From Pseudomonadota bacterium (lineage in GTDB: Bacteria; Pseudomonadota; Alphaproteobacteria; Micropepsales; Micropepsaceae), in assembly GCA_021851325.1 (NCBI GenBank), contig JAJZDZ010000003.1:1-64000 (forward strand): a stretch of 64,000 nt of DNA, given 5' to 3'. Shown here one piece after another: positions 35,117-46,680 of this stretch. Below the pieces are notes generated by a model. It searched no databases, had not been told where the DNA came from, and saw nothing but the letters and a program-made list of their open reading frames with translations. The stretch's first letter is position 1, and the number at the start of each line of letters is the position of its first letter. Made by a program: the position numbers and the translations under genes.

Positions 35117-36424
35117 ATGAAACAGAGTAAAGCCGTAGCCGCAGGTACCGCCCGGCTCTCTTACGCAGATCGTAGCGTGGAGCTGCCGGTTTTCAGTGGT
35201 ACTGCAGGACCGCATGTCATCGATATTCGCAAGCTTTACGCTGATACAGATGTCTTTACCTACGATCCAGGTTTCACCTCTACTGCTAGCTGCGAAAGCT
35301 CCATCACATTTATCGACGGCGACAAGGGTATATGCCTATATCGTGGCTATCCGGTCGACCAGCTCGCTGCGCAAGCAAGCTTCATCGAGGTTTGCTACCT
35401 GCTGCTTTACGGTAAATTACCTAATCAGCAGGAGATGGCATCGTTTGATCGGTCCATTACTCTGCACACCATGGTGCACGAGCAGCTCGCCGCATTTTTC
35501 CGCGGCTTTCGCCGCGATGCTCACCCAATGGCTATAATGTGCGGCGTTGTGGGAGCCCTCTCTGCATTTTATCACGACTCGACAGACGTCAACGATCCCC
35601 GTCAACGTGATATCGCCAGCCATCGCCTAATTGCAAAACTGCCAACCATTGCGGCGATGGCTTACAAATATTCAATCGGACAACCCTTCATTTACCCTCT
35701 CAATTCTCAGGGTTACACCGAAAACTTCATGCGTATGGCTTTTGCAGTCCCAGCGGAGGAGTACAAGGTCAATCCCGTCCTGGCAAAAGCCCTCGACACT
35801 ATCTTTATCCTTCACGCAGACCATGAACAGAACGCCTCGACCTCAACCGTGCGGCTGGCAGGATCTTCTGGAGCCAACCCGTTTGCGTGCATTGCAGCTG
35901 GTATCGCCTGCCTCTGGGGTCCTGCACATGGCGGAGCAAATGAAGCCGCCCTCAAGATGCTTGAGGAAATAGGTACCCCTGAACGAATCCCGGAATTCAT
36001 TGCACGGGCCAAGGACAAGGATGATCCGTTCCGCCTGATGGGTTTTGGCCACCGTGTCTATAAGAATTACGATCCGCGGGCGAAAGTCATGCAGCAGCAG
36101 GCACGGATTGTTCTCGACGAAGTCGGCGCCCACAATGATCCACTCTTCCAGGTTGCAATGGAGCTCGAGAAGATCGCTCTAAAGGACGAATACTTCGTCG
36201 AGAAGAAGCTCTATCCTAACGTAGACTTTTATTCTGGTATTACCTTGCGGGCACTTGGTTTCCCAACCTCTATGTTTACCGCACTGTTCGCGCTTGCGCG
36301 AACGGTTGGCTGGATTGCGCAGTGGAAAGAAATGCTGGAAGACCCGCATCAGAAAATCGGCCGCCCCCGCCAGATTTATACAGGCGAACCGATGCGGGAT
36401 TACGTTCCGCTGTCCAAGCGTTAA
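35117..36424 (+). CDS. gltA: Citrate synthase (type II)
   Basis: 435 residues with a CAAGGAG ribosome site. Large hexameric-type citrate synthase: [18 protein letters not shown] near the start, the catalytic His in [10 protein letters not shown], His in [13 protein letters not shown] and Asp in VDFYSG. It condenses acetyl-CoA and oxaloacetate, the entry step of the TCA cycle. It is a single gene followed by a strong hairpin. Type II enzymes are usually inhibited by NADH. Confidence 0.97.
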   Translation: MKQSKAVAAGTARLSYADRSVELPVFSGTAGPHVIDIRKLYADTDVFTYDPGFTSTASCESSITFIDGDKGICLYRGYPVDQLAAQASFIEVCYLLLYGKLPNQQEMASFDRSITLHTMVHEQLAAFFRGFRRDAHPMAIMCGVVGALSAFYHDSTDVNDPRQRDIASHRLIAKLPTIAAMAYKYSIGQPFIYPLNSQGYTENFMRMAFAVPAEEYKVNPVLAKALDTIFILHADHEQNASTSTVRLAGSSGANPFACIAAGIACLWGPAHGGANEAALKMLEEIGTPERIPEFIARAKDKDDPFRLMGFGHRVYKNYDPRAKVMQQQARIVLDEVGAHNDPLFQVAMELEKIALKDEYFVEKKLYPNVDFYSGITLRALGFPTSMFTALFALARTVGWIAQWKEMLEDPHQKIGRPRQIYTGEPMRDYVPLSKR

Positions 36425-36434
36425 GCCGTGACTT

Positions 36435-36464
36435 ACCCGGAGGGTGAACGTGCGCCCTCCGGGT
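36435..36464 (+). terminator. Terminator hairpin after gltA
   Basis: ACCCGGAGGG and CCCTCCGGGT form a perfect 10-bp GC-rich stem with a 10-base loop, starting 10 bases after the gltA stop. There is no strong U-tract, but stem strength and position support termination. Confidence 0.7.
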
Positions 36465-37194
36465 CATTGCCCTACAGTATGCAAGCTTTTTTGCCGTCAA
36501 ATCGCACATGATTGACTGCGGATACCTCTTATCGCTCCCTGTGTAGTGATCAGAGTTTATCTACAAGCTGGAACCTGTTTCCGTACCTGCAAGAAAGTCT
36601 AGGGCGACCTAGAATCGCCGTATATTGATTACCTGCGGCGTTAGACGTAGCGCAGAACTACCAGTAAAAGTCCACGCAACGTCCGTATCAAGAATGCAGC
36701 CCCACCGTATATCGTCTTTTTAGAGTTGAGTGCCCAATCGGTCGAGGCGATACCACCACCGATGGTGATTTCAGAAGTCCTGATAGCGCTTCTCTGGATC
36801 TTGGCCGATCATCGAGAGGCCATACTGTGGACTTTGGAAATGAGTATCCGCGACAAAAGCATGTCCGGTTCAAAATCCTTCAGCGTTTGAAGTGCTCCCG
36901 GGCCAAGACGAGGTACGCAAACGCGTCCGTCTCCGGCTGAGTTCCTGGAAGGAAAGAGCAGTTACCATTCTGGCGCAGATCGATTTGCGGCGTAACATGG
37001 CAAATGGAGAACTGACAGATTCATCCTAGCCTTAGCCCAAGGCTGTTGGTCCGCGGGCCTCTTCCGGAATGCCTGAGCATGCTTTTAGCGAGGCCTACGC
37101 TCGCTGTCCGCAACCAAACTAAAGACATCGCGCTTTTGATCGGCTGACACATCCGCGCCGAGGCACACGCCATGGATCGTAACTGCAGGCAGGC
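36465..37194. other. Gene-free region between gltA and rpmB
   Basis: About 730 bases between two convergent genes. Only short frames without ribosome sites; no tRNA, repeat or recognisable RNA. The nearest rpmB end shows no clear terminator of its own. Confidence 0.5.
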
Positions 37195-37491
37195 TCAGGC
37201 AGCAGCCTTCGTCGCAACTTTCTTGGCAATCATACGCTTCAGTTTGAGCGCACGATCGGACAGAACTGTGTCACGGGCCTTCAGAAGATAGGCGTCAATT
37301 CCGCCAATACGATCAACGCTGCGCAGAGCGCTCATGCTGATCCGAAGCTTGACGTCAAGTCCGAGCGCTTCAGAGGCCAAGGACACCTCTTGCAGGTTGG
37401 GGCGGTAGACGCGTTTGGTCTTGTTGTTGGCGTGGCTGACATTATGGCCTACCAACACACCCTTACCCGTCAATTCACAGCGCCGTGACAT
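37195..37491 (-). CDS. rpmB: 50S ribosomal protein L28
   Basis: 98 residues, the length usual for alphaproteobacterial L28. It starts [11 protein letters not shown] and continues [13 protein letters not shown] with the arginine/lysine-rich rRNA-binding surface; the C-terminal extension ([16 protein letters not shown]) is typical of the class. It is a single gene facing gltA and is part of the large ribosomal subunit. Confidence 0.97.
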   Translation of the reverse strand: MSRRCELTGKGVLVGHNVSHANNKTKRVYRPNLQEVSLASEALGLDVKLRISMSALRSVDRIGGIDAYLLKARDTVLSDRALKLKRMIAKKVATKAAA

Positions 37492-37916
37492 GGCCGTCTC
37501 TCTTGCTTTAATGCGTGAAAAGAGCGCGTCTTCTAAGGAACTGGGGCCGATCCGTCAAGCGTAGCTAAACGCCGTCGTGTAGGCCCATCCTGCCGCGGAG
37601 CCGGCAGGATTTATGAACACCTCTCGCGGCCTCTTTCCCTCGGGGATACCCCCCTCACGAGAATGGCTCACCAAGTCCGACAACGCCACCTGCAGCCACC
37701 CGATGATCTGGATGCCGGAACAAATTTTGGATTAGTTATTTATTTTCAGATACTTAAAGAATTTCATCCAGCCGGGCTACAGATCGGTGGAGGCACGGTT
37801 GCGGGAACCTGCGGCGTCGGAGAAATAATCACGCCAAACACCTAGGAGGCAGTCTTGCTTATTACGAACTACGCGCTATATGTTACTTCGTAGTAGAAGG
37901 GAGCGGAGTTCACCGC
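37492..37916. other. Divergent region between rpmB and padR-like gene
   Basis: About 425 bases with the promoters of two divergent genes. It contains a perfect 9-bp hairpin (ATCCTGCCG/CGGCAGGAT, 37587-37610). Near 37870-37892 an ACTACG/CGTAGT dyad lies just before the PadR-type gene and could be its operator. No gene seen. Confidence 0.5.
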
Positions 37917-38306
37917 GTGAGCGACGAATCGACATATACGCGGAAATTCCGAAAGGAACTGATGGCCGGGCTATCCTCGCTCGTGCTCCTGGCGGTGCTC
38001 GCACGCGCCGGGAGAGAAATGTACGGCTATGAAATTGCCAAAGCAGTAAAATCAGAGGGCGAAGGCGGCCTGATCTTCAAGCAGGGTGCCATCTATCCGG
38101 TGCTGCGCTCACTTGATGCACAGGGGCTTCTCGCCAGTCGCGTCGAGGCTTCCGCTTTCGGACCGCCGAGGCGCTATTACGCCATTACCGATGAAGGCCG
38201 CCAGGCCCTCGCCGAATGGCAAGGTGCCTGGCGCGACATGCGCGAATTCGTTGACGACGCCCTTACCGCCAATGGAGCGGACTATGACCATCGTCCATCC
38301 GCCTGA
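37917..38306 (+). CDS. PadR-family transcriptional regulator
   Basis: 129 residues from a GTG. It has the PadR winged helix: LAVLARAGREMYGYEIAKAV, IFKQGAIYPVLRSLDAQGLL, then the wing with GPPRRYYAITDEGRQAL. The C-terminal dimer helix is short (PadR-s2 group). It overlaps the next membrane-protein gene by 23 bases. PadR regulators paired with such HAAS-domain proteins usually repress their own operon. The inducing signal is unknown. Confidence 0.92.
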   Translation: MSDESTYTRKFRKELMAGLSSLVLLAVLARAGREMYGYEIAKAVKSEGEGGLIFKQGAIYPVLRSLDAQGLLASRVEASAFGPPRRYYAITDEGRQALAEWQGAWRDMREFVDDALTANGADYDHRPSA

Positions 38307-39186
38307 AACAATCTCGGCCTATCTGCGTCAATTGCGTGATGCCCTCGCAGGTGCCACACCGGGGCTCATCGCAGACGCACTTGCGGATTGCGAAGACCAT
38401 TTGCGTGGCGAACTCGCGAGTAACCCCGGGCGAACAGAGGCCGAAATGTTGCAGGCCGTAATCGAGAGCTACGGCACGCCCGCAGAGGTCGCCGAGGAAT
38501 ACCGCAGCAGAGAGGCCACAATTACCGGGCCATTTCCTGCACCTGCGACGCCGAAGGCGCGCCATCGCGGCTTCTTCGGTGTATTGGGGGACCCACGGGC
38601 TTATGGCGCCCTGCTATACATGCTTCTGTCTCTTGTAACGGGCATTTTCTTTTTTGTCTGGGCGATCACAGGCCTGGCTCTTTCTGCCGCACTCTTCATC
38701 CTCATTGTAGGCATACCATTTGCCCTGCTCTTCATCGCCTCGGTGCGGGTCTTATCACTTGTGGAAGGGCGGATCGTAGAAGGCCTCCTTGGCGTTCGCA
38801 TGCCCCGTCGCCTCCCCCCTGCAAATCCGAGTGGTTATGGGCTCGGAGCCCGCATAAAAGACGCCCTGCTCGACGTACGCACTTGGTCGTCGCTTTTTTA
38901 CCTGGTGCTGATGCTCCCGCTTGGCATCGTCTATTCCGTGTGTGCGATCGTTGGCCTTACCTTCTCTGTTGGTTTTGCCGGTACTGCACTTTGGGGCCTT
39001 GTGACGAACCAGTCTCACTTTGCTGTCAGCGACGTGCCATGGCTCAACCACCTGCTCCACACAGCGCCCGGCCTGGTCCTTATGATGGTCATCGGTTCCC
39101 TGCTCTTTGTTGCCCTACTGCACTTGGCCCGGGCCGTGGGCTGGCTGCACGGCCGCATCGCCGAAACCCTTCTGATCCGGATTTAG
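38284..39186 (+). CDS. HAAS/sensor-domain membrane protein (DUF1700-like)
   Basis: 300 residues from the ATG at 38284 (GGAG upstream), inside the 3' end of the PadR-type gene. The N-terminal 80 residues are a HAAS-like helical domain (YLRQLRDAL, ALADCEDHLRGEL, ESYGTPAEVAEEYR). It is followed by four or more membrane segments in two repeats (about 110-160 and 205-290), as in 'putative sensor' proteins. Its partnership with PadR suggests that the membrane protein and regulator act together in envelope stress or drug response. This role is inferred from the pairing. Confidence 0.82.
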   Translation: MTIVHPPETISAYLRQLRDALAGATPGLIADALADCEDHLRGELASNPGRTEAEMLQAVIESYGTPAEVAEEYRSREATITGPFPAPATPKARHRGFFGVLGDPRAYGALLYMLLSLVTGIFFFVWAITGLALSAALFILIVGIPFALLFIASVRVLSLVEGRIVEGLLGVRMPRRLPPANPSGYGLGARIKDALLDVRTWSSLFYLVLMLPLGIVYSVCAIVGLTFSVGFAGTALWGLVTNQSHFAVSDVPWLNHLLHTAPGLVLMMVIGSLLFVALLHLARAVGWLHGRIAETLLIRI

Positions 39187-39448
39187 CAGTCAGGATGAAT
39201 AATTCCGTCTGCCGCGAGTGTTGGCCCCTTTCTTGCATAATTTTGGAGAAATGGGGTCATGGTTTACCGGTCTATAGAAGTCCCAACTTTATTCCCTGCC
39301 GGACCGCGTTAATTCCCGCTTAACGGTTGACGTGTCTCGATATTTTCGCGACAAAGAACCGATCTCGGCTACCGCCGGGACGTCACCAAGGGCTGGGGTC
39401 GACGGGTGCTGGGCGCCGTGTATCGACTCGTAAACAAACGAGGACGAC

Positions 39449-41089
39449 GTGGTGCGCCGAAACCCATCCACGTTTCATGTGCCACTGTCACGTTGGCGCA
39501 ACAGTGTTGTGACTGGCCTTATAGGCAGCCTTAAGTCTGAGGACGCACGCTGGGCACTGGTATCAACATCAGTCACCGCACTGATTGCCGGCACCATCGC
39601 ATGGCTCGGCGCGAGCACACTGCCCCAGACAGCGACCTATTCCGACCAGAGCCGCGTCTCGAACTCGCTCACTCCCTACCCCGTTTTCATGCACATGACC
39701 TCCAAAGCCAGCGTCAAGAGCATGGCGTTCGCGAGCTTTGGTCCTACTTCGGCAATCATTCCGCGCGCAACTCTGACAGTGCCAGCGACTGATTCCTTGG
39801 ACAATTCCCTCGTGGCAGAGGACTACGACCGCTTGGGACACGGCGAGAATTCTGGTCTCAACACTGTCGCTGCCACCCTGGCCCAAGGCGATACACTCGT
39901 TGGTACGCTAACCGGCGCAGGCGCCACGGCGGCAGACGCAAGTGCCGCGATAGCAGCGCTGCGCAAGGTGTTCGACCCACGAAATCTCAAAGCCGGCCAA
40001 ACCTTCGTGCTCACTTTTGCCCAGGTGCAACAGCCACCCCTTCATCCTCGCACCTATCCCCCCACCAACCCAGCTGAAGCATCTGCCGCGCGATCCGTTC
40101 AAGGTGGCTCAAAGCCGATCCGGCACTTGCTGTCGGTGAGCTTTTCCCCTTCGCTTGATCACGAAATCGACATCGCTCGTGCCGGCGACGGCAGCTTTAC
40201 CGCCAGCGATCAGACGCGCAAGCTAGTTGCGCGCTACCGGCGCGCTGGTGGACGTATTGATTCGAGTCTTTATCTCGCCGCAACCCAAGCTGGCATACCC
40301 GCGCAAGTCGTCGTGCAGATGATCCACATGTTCTCATACCAGGTGGACTTCCAGCGGGACATTCATCCTGGAGACACATTCCAGGTGCTTTATAACAGCT
40401 ATTACACGCCTGAGGGCATAAAGGCCAAGCAAGGCACGATTGCGTACGCGACGATGACGCTCGGAGGAAAATCCTACACTCTTTACCGCTATATCGATCC
40501 CCACGGTGATGTCGATTATCTCGACGGACAGGGCCGTAGCGCCAAGAGCCTCCTGATGAAGACACCTGTTGACGGAGCACGCATTTCATCAGGCTTCGGC
40601 ATGCGCTTTCATCCCATACTCGGTTATACGCGCATGCATCAGGGGGTAGATTTTGCCGTGCCAGTTGGTACGCCCGTAATGGCAGCTGGAGCCGGAGTCG
40701 TCAAATTTGCCGGCGTGGAACGCGGTTACGGCAACTTCCTCGTGATCCGGCACAATCAAGAATATACGACGGCATACGCCCACTTATCTCGCTTCGCGCC
40801 CGGCATTCACGTGGGCGTTCGCGTTCGCCAGGGTCAAATTGTCGCCTATAGCGGCAACACCGGGCTCACAACAGGACCGCATTTGCATTATGAAGTGCGT
40901 ATCTATGGCAAGCCGGTCAATCCGGAGACAATCAAGGTCGCAGGCGTAGTCCAACTTCACGGCGCAGCCCTACGCCGCTTCCTTGCAGATAAAGCTGCGA
41001 TTAGCCATAAGTTAGCGTCATTGCCCCTGGTAACAAGAGTGGCTGAAAATATTAGCCGTTCAAGCGCCACCCGTATTGCAAACGATTAG
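39449..41089 (+). CDS. M23-family murein endopeptidase (membrane anchored)
   Basis: 546 residues from a GTG with GAGG upstream. One N-terminal membrane segment (about 33-58). A LysM/OapA-like region lies at about 145-200 (TLAQGDTLVGTLTGAGA). The C-terminal M23 domain (about 375-500) has zinc ligands in MHQGVDFAVP and in GPHLHYEV, with SSGFGMRFHP upstream. It cuts peptide cross-bridges in peptidoglycan in the periplasm, like MepM. It is a single gene convergent with clpB. Confidence 0.93.
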   Translation: MVRRNPSTFHVPLSRWRNSVVTGLIGSLKSEDARWALVSTSVTALIAGTIAWLGASTLPQTATYSDQSRVSNSLTPYPVFMHMTSKASVKSMAFASFGPTSAIIPRATLTVPATDSLDNSLVAEDYDRLGHGENSGLNTVAATLAQGDTLVGTLTGAGATAADASAAIAALRKVFDPRNLKAGQTFVLTFAQVQQPPLHPRTYPPTNPAEASAARSVQGGSKPIRHLLSVSFSPSLDHEIDIARAGDGSFTASDQTRKLVARYRRAGGRIDSSLYLAATQAGIPAQVVVQMIHMFSYQVDFQRDIHPGDTFQVLYNSYYTPEGIKAKQGTIAYATMTLGGKSYTLYRYIDPHGDVDYLDGQGRSAKSLLMKTPVDGARISSGFGMRFHPILGYTRMHQGVDFAVPVGTPVMAAGAGVVKFAGVERGYGNFLVIRHNQEYTTAYAHLSRFAPGIHVGVRVRQGQIVAYSGNTGLTTGPHLHYEVRIYGKPVNPETIKVAGVVQLHGAALRRFLADKAAISHKLASLPLVTRVAENISRSSATRIAND

Positions 41090-41103
41090 GTGCGGCCGCT
41101 ACA

Positions 41104-41151
41104 AGACATTTGGCCGCCATCACGAATTTCTCCCGAATGGCGGCCTTGTCT
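41104..41151. terminator. Bidirectional terminator between the M23 gene and clpB
   Basis: GGCCGCCAT (41112-41120) pairs perfectly with ATGGCGGCC (41137-41145). Outside it, AGACA (41104-41108) pairs with TGTCT (41147-41151). Runs of T on one side and A on the other suit termination in both directions between the convergent genes. Confidence 0.75.
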
Positions 41152-43778
41152 CAATGCAGAGCGGTCGTGGGCAAGTCTGTCGCGAACACTTCATCCCCAA
41201 CTGAGAAGCTGTGCCCATCGATAGTGAGGCCGAGCTGACCCGCGCTGACCTCAACGCGGGCGCCATCTGCAATTTTTCCTTCCAGAAGCAACTGTGCCAA
41301 TGGATCCTGCAACCGGCGCTGAATTACCCGTTTGAGCGGACGCGCCCCATAAACCGGGTCATATCCAGCCTCCGCAAGCCACGCATGAGCCTTGGCATCA
41401 AGATTTATCTCGATTTTGCGATCATCCAGTAGACGCTGCAATCTATCAATCTGGATGTCGACTATCTTATCCATATTGGTTCGAGAAAGTCGGTTGAAGA
41501 GAACAATCTCATCAAGGCGATTGAGAAATTCCGGCCGGAAATGTGCCCGCACAGCATCCATGACTTGGGCTCGTTCCTGAGCACTCGCCTGCCCCTCGCC
41601 CACCGACAAAAACTCGGTACCAAGATTGGAGGTCAGTATGATGACCGTATTACGGAAGTCGACTGTCCGACCTTGCCCGTCAGTGAGCCGACCGTCGTCG
41701 AGAACCTGCAGCAGTACATTGAAGACATCGCGATGAGCCTTCTCGACCTCGTCAAACAGAATCACCTGATAGGGTCGGCGACGCACCGCTTCGGTTAGAA
41801 CCCCGCCTTCCTCATAGCCTACATAGCCAGGGGGAGCGCCAATAAGGCGGGCAACAGAGTGCTTTTCCATGAATTCACTCATGTCGATACGGACCATAGC
41901 GCTATCATCGTCAAACAGGAATACGGCAAGCGCCTTGGTCAATTCGGTTTTGCCCACCCCGGTCGGCCCCAAGAACAGGAAGGAACCGATCGGCCGGTTT
42001 GGGTCTTGCAATCCCGCACGAGCGCGCCGAACAGCATTGGCGACTGCGCGCACCGCATGTGTCTGTCCCACGACCCGGGTTTCTAGCGCTTGCTCCATGT
42101 GCAGAAGCTTTTCGCGCTCCCCTTCGAGCATCTTGTCGACCGGTATACCGGTCCAGCGGGAAACTATTTGTGCAATATGCTCCGGTGTAACAACCTCATT
42201 GACCAGCGCCTGGCTTTCGCGTGCTTCAATCTCCACCAGCTGTCTTTCCAGTCCCGGAATGACGCCGTAAGCTAGTTCACCCGCACGGGCAAGATCGCCA
42301 CGGCGCTGTGCAATGTCGAGTTCGCTACGAGCCCCGTCGAGACGTTCCTTGATGCCCTGAACGTCAGCGACAGATTTTTTCTCTTCGTGCCATCGTGCAC
42401 TTAATGATGCACTTTTCTCCTCAAGCTCTGCGAGTTCTTCTTCTAGATGTGCAAGCCGATCCCTTGAGCCTGAATCGGTTTCTCTGCGTAGTGCCTCACG
42501 CTCGATCTTGAACTGTATGATGCGGCGATCCAGTTCATCGAGCTCTTCAGGCTTAGAATCCACCTGCATCCGCAGCCGGCTCGAGGCCTCATCCATAAGG
42601 TCGATGGCTTTATCCGGGAGGAACCGATCAGTTATATAGCGATTGGAGAGTTGGGCGGCGGCAACAATCGCGGAGTCCGTGATCCGTACGCCGTGATGGA
42701 CCTCATATTTTTCCTTTAGTCCGCGCAGAATCGACACCGTGTCTTCAACCGTGGGCTCGCTGACAAACACTGGCTGGAACCGTCGGGCGAGGGCCGCATC
42801 CTTCTCAATATGCTTGCGATATTCGTCTAGGGTGGTGGCACCAACACAGTGAAGCTCGCCACGTGCCAAAGCCGGCTTCAACAGATTCGAAGCATCCATA
42901 GCTCCTTCAGCCTTGCCTGCACCAACAAGGGTATGAAGCTCGTCAATAAAAAGGATAACCCTACCCTGTGCCGCCGTAATTTCGCTGAGGACAGCCTTCA
43001 GTCTCTCTTCGAACTCGCCACGATACTTAGCGCCTGCGATAAGTGCGCCCATATCGAGCGCCATCAGTCTTTTTTCGCGCAAGCTTTCGGGTACATCTCC
43101 ATTGATGATGCGTAGAGCCAGTCCCTCAGCGATAGCAGTTTTGCCGACCCCAGGCTCACCAATAAGTACTGGATTATTTTTGGTACGCCGGGACAGAACC
43201 TGAATCGTACGACGTATTTCCTCATCGCGCCCAATAACCGGATCCAGCCGTCCCGACCGCGCCGCATCTGTCAGGTCGCGGGCATACTTTTTAAGTGCGT
43301 CATAGGCACTCTCAGCCGAAGCCGAGTCCGCCTGGCGCCCCTGGCGCAGCTCCTTGATCGCACCATTGAGCGCCCCTGGAGCGGCGCCTGCATCTTTTAG
43401 GATGCGGGCGGCATCGGTGCCTTGTGCCATCGCAAGAGCAAGTAGCAATATTTCAGCGGTTACAAACGAATCACCGGCCTTTTTTGCCGCTTCCTGCGCC
43501 GCATCGAACAGGCGGGCACTTTCAGGTGCCAGGTAAATTTGTCCCGAACCACCTTCGACGCGCGGAAGCCTGGCCAGCGCCGCCTCACAATCTCGCAAAG
43601 CCCGCTCGGGTTGACCACCACCCGATCTAATAAGGCGGGCGGCCAGTCCTTCCTCATCGTCCAGCAATACTTTCAGGAGATGTTCAGGTCTGAATTGTTG
43701 ATGATTTGAACGCAGCGCCAGATCCTGGGCAGCCTGAATGAAGCCCCGCGCCCGCTCCGTGAATTTTTCGATGTCCAT
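41151..43778 (-). CDS. clpB: ClpB disaggregase chaperone
   Basis: 875 residues. Clp N-terminal repeats (about 1-145), first AAA+ module with [13 protein letters not shown] (about residue 205), a coiled-coil middle domain (about 410-530) and second AAA+ module with [14 protein letters not shown] (about 605). It rescues aggregated proteins with DnaK and lacks the ClpP-binding loop. The stop codon lies at the edge of the shared terminator. A likely RpoH promoter precedes it. Confidence 0.97.
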   Translation of the reverse strand: MDIEKFTERARGFIQAAQDLALRSNHQQFRPEHLLKVLLDDEEGLAARLIRSGGGQPERALRDCEAALARLPRVEGGSGQIYLAPESARLFDAAQEAAKKAGDSFVTAEILLLALAMAQGTDAARILKDAGAAPGALNGAIKELRQGRQADSASAESAYDALKKYARDLTDAARSGRLDPVIGRDEEIRRTIQVLSRRTKNNPVLIGEPGVGKTAIAEGLALRIINGDVPESLREKRLMALDMGALIAGAKYRGEFEERLKAVLSEITAAQGRVILFIDELHTLVGAGKAEGAMDASNLLKPALARGELHCVGATTLDEYRKHIEKDAALARRFQPVFVSEPTVEDTVSILRGLKEKYEVHHGVRITDSAIVAAAQLSNRYITDRFLPDKAIDLMDEASSRLRMQVDSKPEELDELDRRIIQFKIEREALRRETDSGSRDRLAHLEEELAELEEKSASLSARWHEEKKSVADVQGIKERLDGARSELDIAQRRGDLARAGELAYGVIPGLERQLVEIEARESQALVNEVVTPEHIAQIVSRWTGIPVDKMLEGEREKLLHMEQALETRVVGQTHAVRAVANAVRRARAGLQDPNRPIGSFLFLGPTGVGKTELTKALAVFLFDDDSAMVRIDMSEFMEKHSVARLIGAPPGYVGYEEGGVLTEAVRRRPYQVILFDEVEKAHRDVFNVLLQVLDDGRLTDGQGRTVDFRNTVIILTSNLGTEFLSVGEGQASAQERAQVMDAVRAHFRPEFLNRLDEIVLFNRLSRTNMDKIVDIQIDRLQRLLDDRKIEINLDAKAHAWLAEAGYDPVYGARPLKRVIQRRLQDPLAQLLLEGKIADGARVEVSAGQLGLTIDGHSFSVGDEVFATDLPTTALH

Positions 43779-43884
43779 GTCCTGCCTCTAGCCCTTCTTT
43801 CCGGCCCCAAGCTCGGCAGCCGGAACGAGTCCACTCAACACAAAAGTCGGCGCGGTCTCCTGAGCGGAGCACCGCGTCCATAAT

Positions 43885-43914
43885 CTATGTGGGACGTCTT
43901 TTCCGGCTGACAAG
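43885..43914 (-). promoter_or_regulatory. clpB: Candidate sigma-32 (RpoH) promoter of clpB
   Basis: On the minus strand CTTGTCA, 14 bases, then CCCACATAG. This fits the heat-shock pattern CTTGAAA-N13-15-CCCCAT. The start of transcription would lie about 100 bases before the clpB ATG. It allows clpB to be induced by heat apart from the genes upstream. Confidence 0.5.
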
Positions 43915-44019
43915 ACCCTGGACGCGCCAAGGATCGCGGTCATTGCTCCAGCGCAACCGCGGCGCAGTAGAACCCGAAGCTCTACCGCAATGGCAAGATC
44001 TGCAAATGTGAGGGTCCGG

Positions 44020-44448
44020 CTACTCGACCGCGGCGGCCTCGCCTTCCTCTTCACCGTCCTCATCGACGAGCGAAAATGAAGGCGCAGAGCCCGCCGCCTG
44101 ACCATAGTCGGCGCCATTGCCATTGGCCTTACCATTGGCACCCTGCTGAGCTGCTTGCTGCGCCTGGGCGGCACTCATAATCCGAAAATAATGTTCGGCG
44201 TGCTGCAGGTAATTCTCCGCCATCACGCGGTCGCCCGACGAGTTGGCATCGCGGGCCAGCTGCAGATATTTTTCGTAAACATGGGACGCCGACCCGCGGA
44301 TTTTGATTTCCGGACCGGTAGAATCAAACGTCCTGTTGGTGTTGTTTTGCGGCCTGCGGCCGCGACCTCGTGAGCGTTTCACTTGAGCCCCTTTGTTTGG
44401 CCTCGCCCCTCCCGCCTGTCCGCCTGTTGGTCCTGCAAAATTCCGCAT
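44020..44448 (-). CDS. DUF4167 protein
   Basis: 142 residues from the ATG of MRNFAG (44448). The N-terminal half is the conserved DUF4167 domain: basic KRSRGRGRRPQNNTNRTFDS, then GPEIKIRGSASHVYEKYLQLARDA and AENYLQHAEHYFRI. The tail is low complexity, Ala/Gln/Asn then strongly acidic, and shorter than in many relatives. The basic start suggests RNA binding. Function is not established. It lies between prmC and clpB, the usual place in alphaproteobacteria. Confidence 0.9.
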   Translation of the reverse strand: MRNFAGPTGGQAGGARPNKGAQVKRSRGRGRRPQNNTNRTFDSTGPEIKIRGSASHVYEKYLQLARDANSSGDRVMAENYLQHAEHYFRIMSAAQAQQAAQQGANGKANGNGADYGQAAGSAPSFSLVDEDGEEEGEAAAVE

Positions 44449-44633
44449 TTCCTCTCCTCGCCACGCCTTTGGGCATGTCCGAGGTTGGCGCATTCAGGCC
44501 CAGAGCACGTTTGCTCGTCTTTCGCTTTTGACTCAGGAACTGGCGCTTTTGCACCAGACCGCCCCCGCGGTCGACCGGCCGGCCATGAGGCACACCCGGG
44601 CGGGGGTTCCTGCTCACCCCACAAGGCCGGAAG

Positions 44634-45506
44634 CTACCCTCTCGGCCCTCGCATTCCAACAACTTTTTTGCCAGCTCGCTGCGCTATTAGCGCCCTAGGC
44701 ACTTTGCTGAGATCGGGCTGGACCCCCACAACGTCAAGTCCTGCGGCCAAAAATTCCTGCTCTACCGGCGCCAATTGCCCTGCCCCGAGCTCCACTACGG
44801 CAATGGCCTGAGGGCGCAGGATCTGCGGCAATATCACCCCCAGCACGCGGTAGGCGTTCAGGCCATCAGCGCCAGCCGTGAGGGCAAGTTTCGGCTCAAA
44901 GCCCAATTCTGCAGGGGCATCCGCCAGTTCGCTCTCCCGCAGGTAGGGAGGATTGCACAGTACAAGGTCAAACTGGCCTTCAGCCTGGTTGAAATCACAC
45001 AGCCGGGTCTCTAGCCGCTCGGCCACCCCCAGGTGGCCGGCATTGATGCGGGTATAGTCGAGGGCACGTTCCGACAGGTCGAACGCCACCCCCCGGGCAA
45101 GGGGCCAAAGACGCAGGGCCGTAATAATCAGACAGCCCGATCCGCAACCCAGATCGCCAATGATGTTGGGGCCCGGGGTATGGGCGAACGCGTCCCGTGC
45201 GGCCTCGATCAGGGTCTCGCTATCGGGGCGAGGTACCAGCACGCCTGGACCGACACAGAATTCCAGGCTCCAAAACTCCTTGCTGCCCAGAATGTAAGCA
45301 ATCGGCTCCCGGCCCATCCGGCGCTTGATCCATCCCTCAAACCGCGCTCTCTGGGCCGCACCTACTTCGCCGCTCATATTGGGTACCGAGCCCGGAGCCA
45401 CCCCAAGCGCCGCCCCCAGTAGCACGCGGGCGTCAAGACGCGCGTTATCAATACCCGCCGCGGCCAGATGCGTACGGCCCTCGGCCAACAGGTCACGAAC
45501 ATTCAT
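44634..45506 (-). CDS. prmC: Release factor glutamine methyltransferase PrmC
   Basis: 290 residues. N-terminal helical domain (1-85), then a SAM-dependent methyltransferase domain with [30 protein letters not shown] and the NPPYL motif that holds the target Gln. It methylates the GGQ glutamine of release factors. Its ATG overlaps the prfA stop by 4 bases, so enzyme and substrate are translated together. Confidence 0.95.
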   Translation of the reverse strand: MNVRDLLAEGRTHLAAAGIDNARLDARVLLGAALGVAPGSVPNMSGEVGAAQRARFEGWIKRRMGREPIAYILGSKEFWSLEFCVGPGVLVPRPDSETLIEAARDAFAHTPGPNIIGDLGCGSGCLIITALRLWPLARGVAFDLSERALDYTRINAGHLGVAERLETRLCDFNQAEGQFDLVLCNPPYLRESELADAPAELGFEPKLALTAGADGLNAYRVLGVILPQILRPQAIAVVELGAGQLAPVEQEFLAAGLDVVGVQPDLSKVPRALIAQRAGKKVVGMRGPRG

Positions 45507-46588
45507 GGACTCGCGCCCTGCTCCAGAGCGGCAAGTCGGCTGGCCTGATCTTCCGCCATCAGGGCATCGATGACCTCGCCCAGTTCTTCTCCGCTGATGA
45601 TACGGTCAAGTTTATAGAGCGTGAGATTTATACGGTGGTCCGTCACCCGACCCTGGGGGAAATTATAAGTACGGATGCGTTCAGAGCGATCACCCGAACC
45701 CACCATTCCTTTGCGTTCCGCGGCACGCGCACTATCGAGCTTCTCCCGCTCACGCTCATAAAGTCGCGCCTTGAGCAACTTCATGGCTTGCGCCTTGTTC
45801 TTGTGCTGAGACTTCTCGGTCTGCTGCGCCACAAATAGGCCTGTCGGAAGATGCGTAACACGAACGGCGCTTTCGGTTTTGTTTACATGCTGTCCGCCCG
45901 CACCGGAGGCGCGAAATACGTCTATGCGCAGATCCTTTTCGTCCAACTCAAAATCCACGTCTTCAGGTTCCGGAAGTACCGCTACGGTTGCCGCAGAGGT
46001 GTGAATACGGCCGCCTGCCTCGGTAACCGGCACTCTCTGGACACGATGAACACCAGCCTCAAACTTAAGCTTGGCGTATGCTCCCTGTCCGCGCACCTCC
46101 ATCACTGCGTCCTTGATCCCACCAAGGTCTGATTCGGAGAGTTCCATGACTTCCGTCTTCCAGCCCTGGAGCTGCGCGTAACGCTGATACATCTGCAGCA
46201 AATCTGCTGCGAAGAGCGCCGCCTCATCCCCACCAGTCCCAGCACGCACTTCGATAATGCATGAAGATGCATCAGCCGCGTCTTTGGGAAGAAGTTGGAT
46301 TTGGAGCTCGCGCTCAAGGTGGATCAGGTGGTCCTTGATGGCATTGCGTTCCTCCATCGCCAGTTCGCGCATGTCCGCCTCGCTGGAGGGATCGCTGGCT
46401 AGTGCGGCGGCCTCCTCCAGCTCGTGTTGTGCCGCTTGATAGGCCCTGATCGCGCGGATAACAGGCGCCAACTCGGCGTGCTCCTTGGACAACCTGGCAA
46501 ATTCGCCGGCTGCCTGACCGGAGGCCAATTCCGCCTCGAGCTGCTCATAGCGATCGATAAGGCGCGCAAGTTTGGCGGGAGGAATCAT
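45503..46588 (-). CDS. prfA: Peptide chain release factor 1
   Basis: 361 residues from the ATG of MIPPAK (46588); upstream in-frame codons look non-conserved. It has the GGQ motif in [17 protein letters not shown] (the Gln modified by PrmC), the anticodon-like PxT region and the usual helical N-terminus. It reads UAA and UAG. It is followed with overlap by prmC. Confidence 0.97.
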   Translation of the reverse strand: MIPPAKLARLIDRYEQLEAELASGQAAGEFARLSKEHAELAPVIRAIRAYQAAQHELEEAAALASDPSSEADMRELAMEERNAIKDHLIHLERELQIQLLPKDAADASSCIIEVRAGTGGDEAALFAADLLQMYQRYAQLQGWKTEVMELSESDLGGIKDAVMEVRGQGAYAKLKFEAGVHRVQRVPVTEAGGRIHTSAATVAVLPEPEDVDFELDEKDLRIDVFRASGAGGQHVNKTESAVRVTHLPTGLFVAQQTEKSQHKNKAQAMKLLKARLYEREREKLDSARAAERKGMVGSGDRSERIRTYNFPQGRVTDHRINLTLYKLDRIISGEELGEVIDALMAEDQASRLAALEQGASP

Positions 46589-46680
46589 GGTACCGCGCAG
46601 CACACAGAAGAGGGTGAAGGACACGCCATGCGCTTGGAGCCGCCCCCGATTGCTCCACGCCCCAGCTCTAGGCGAGCCTG

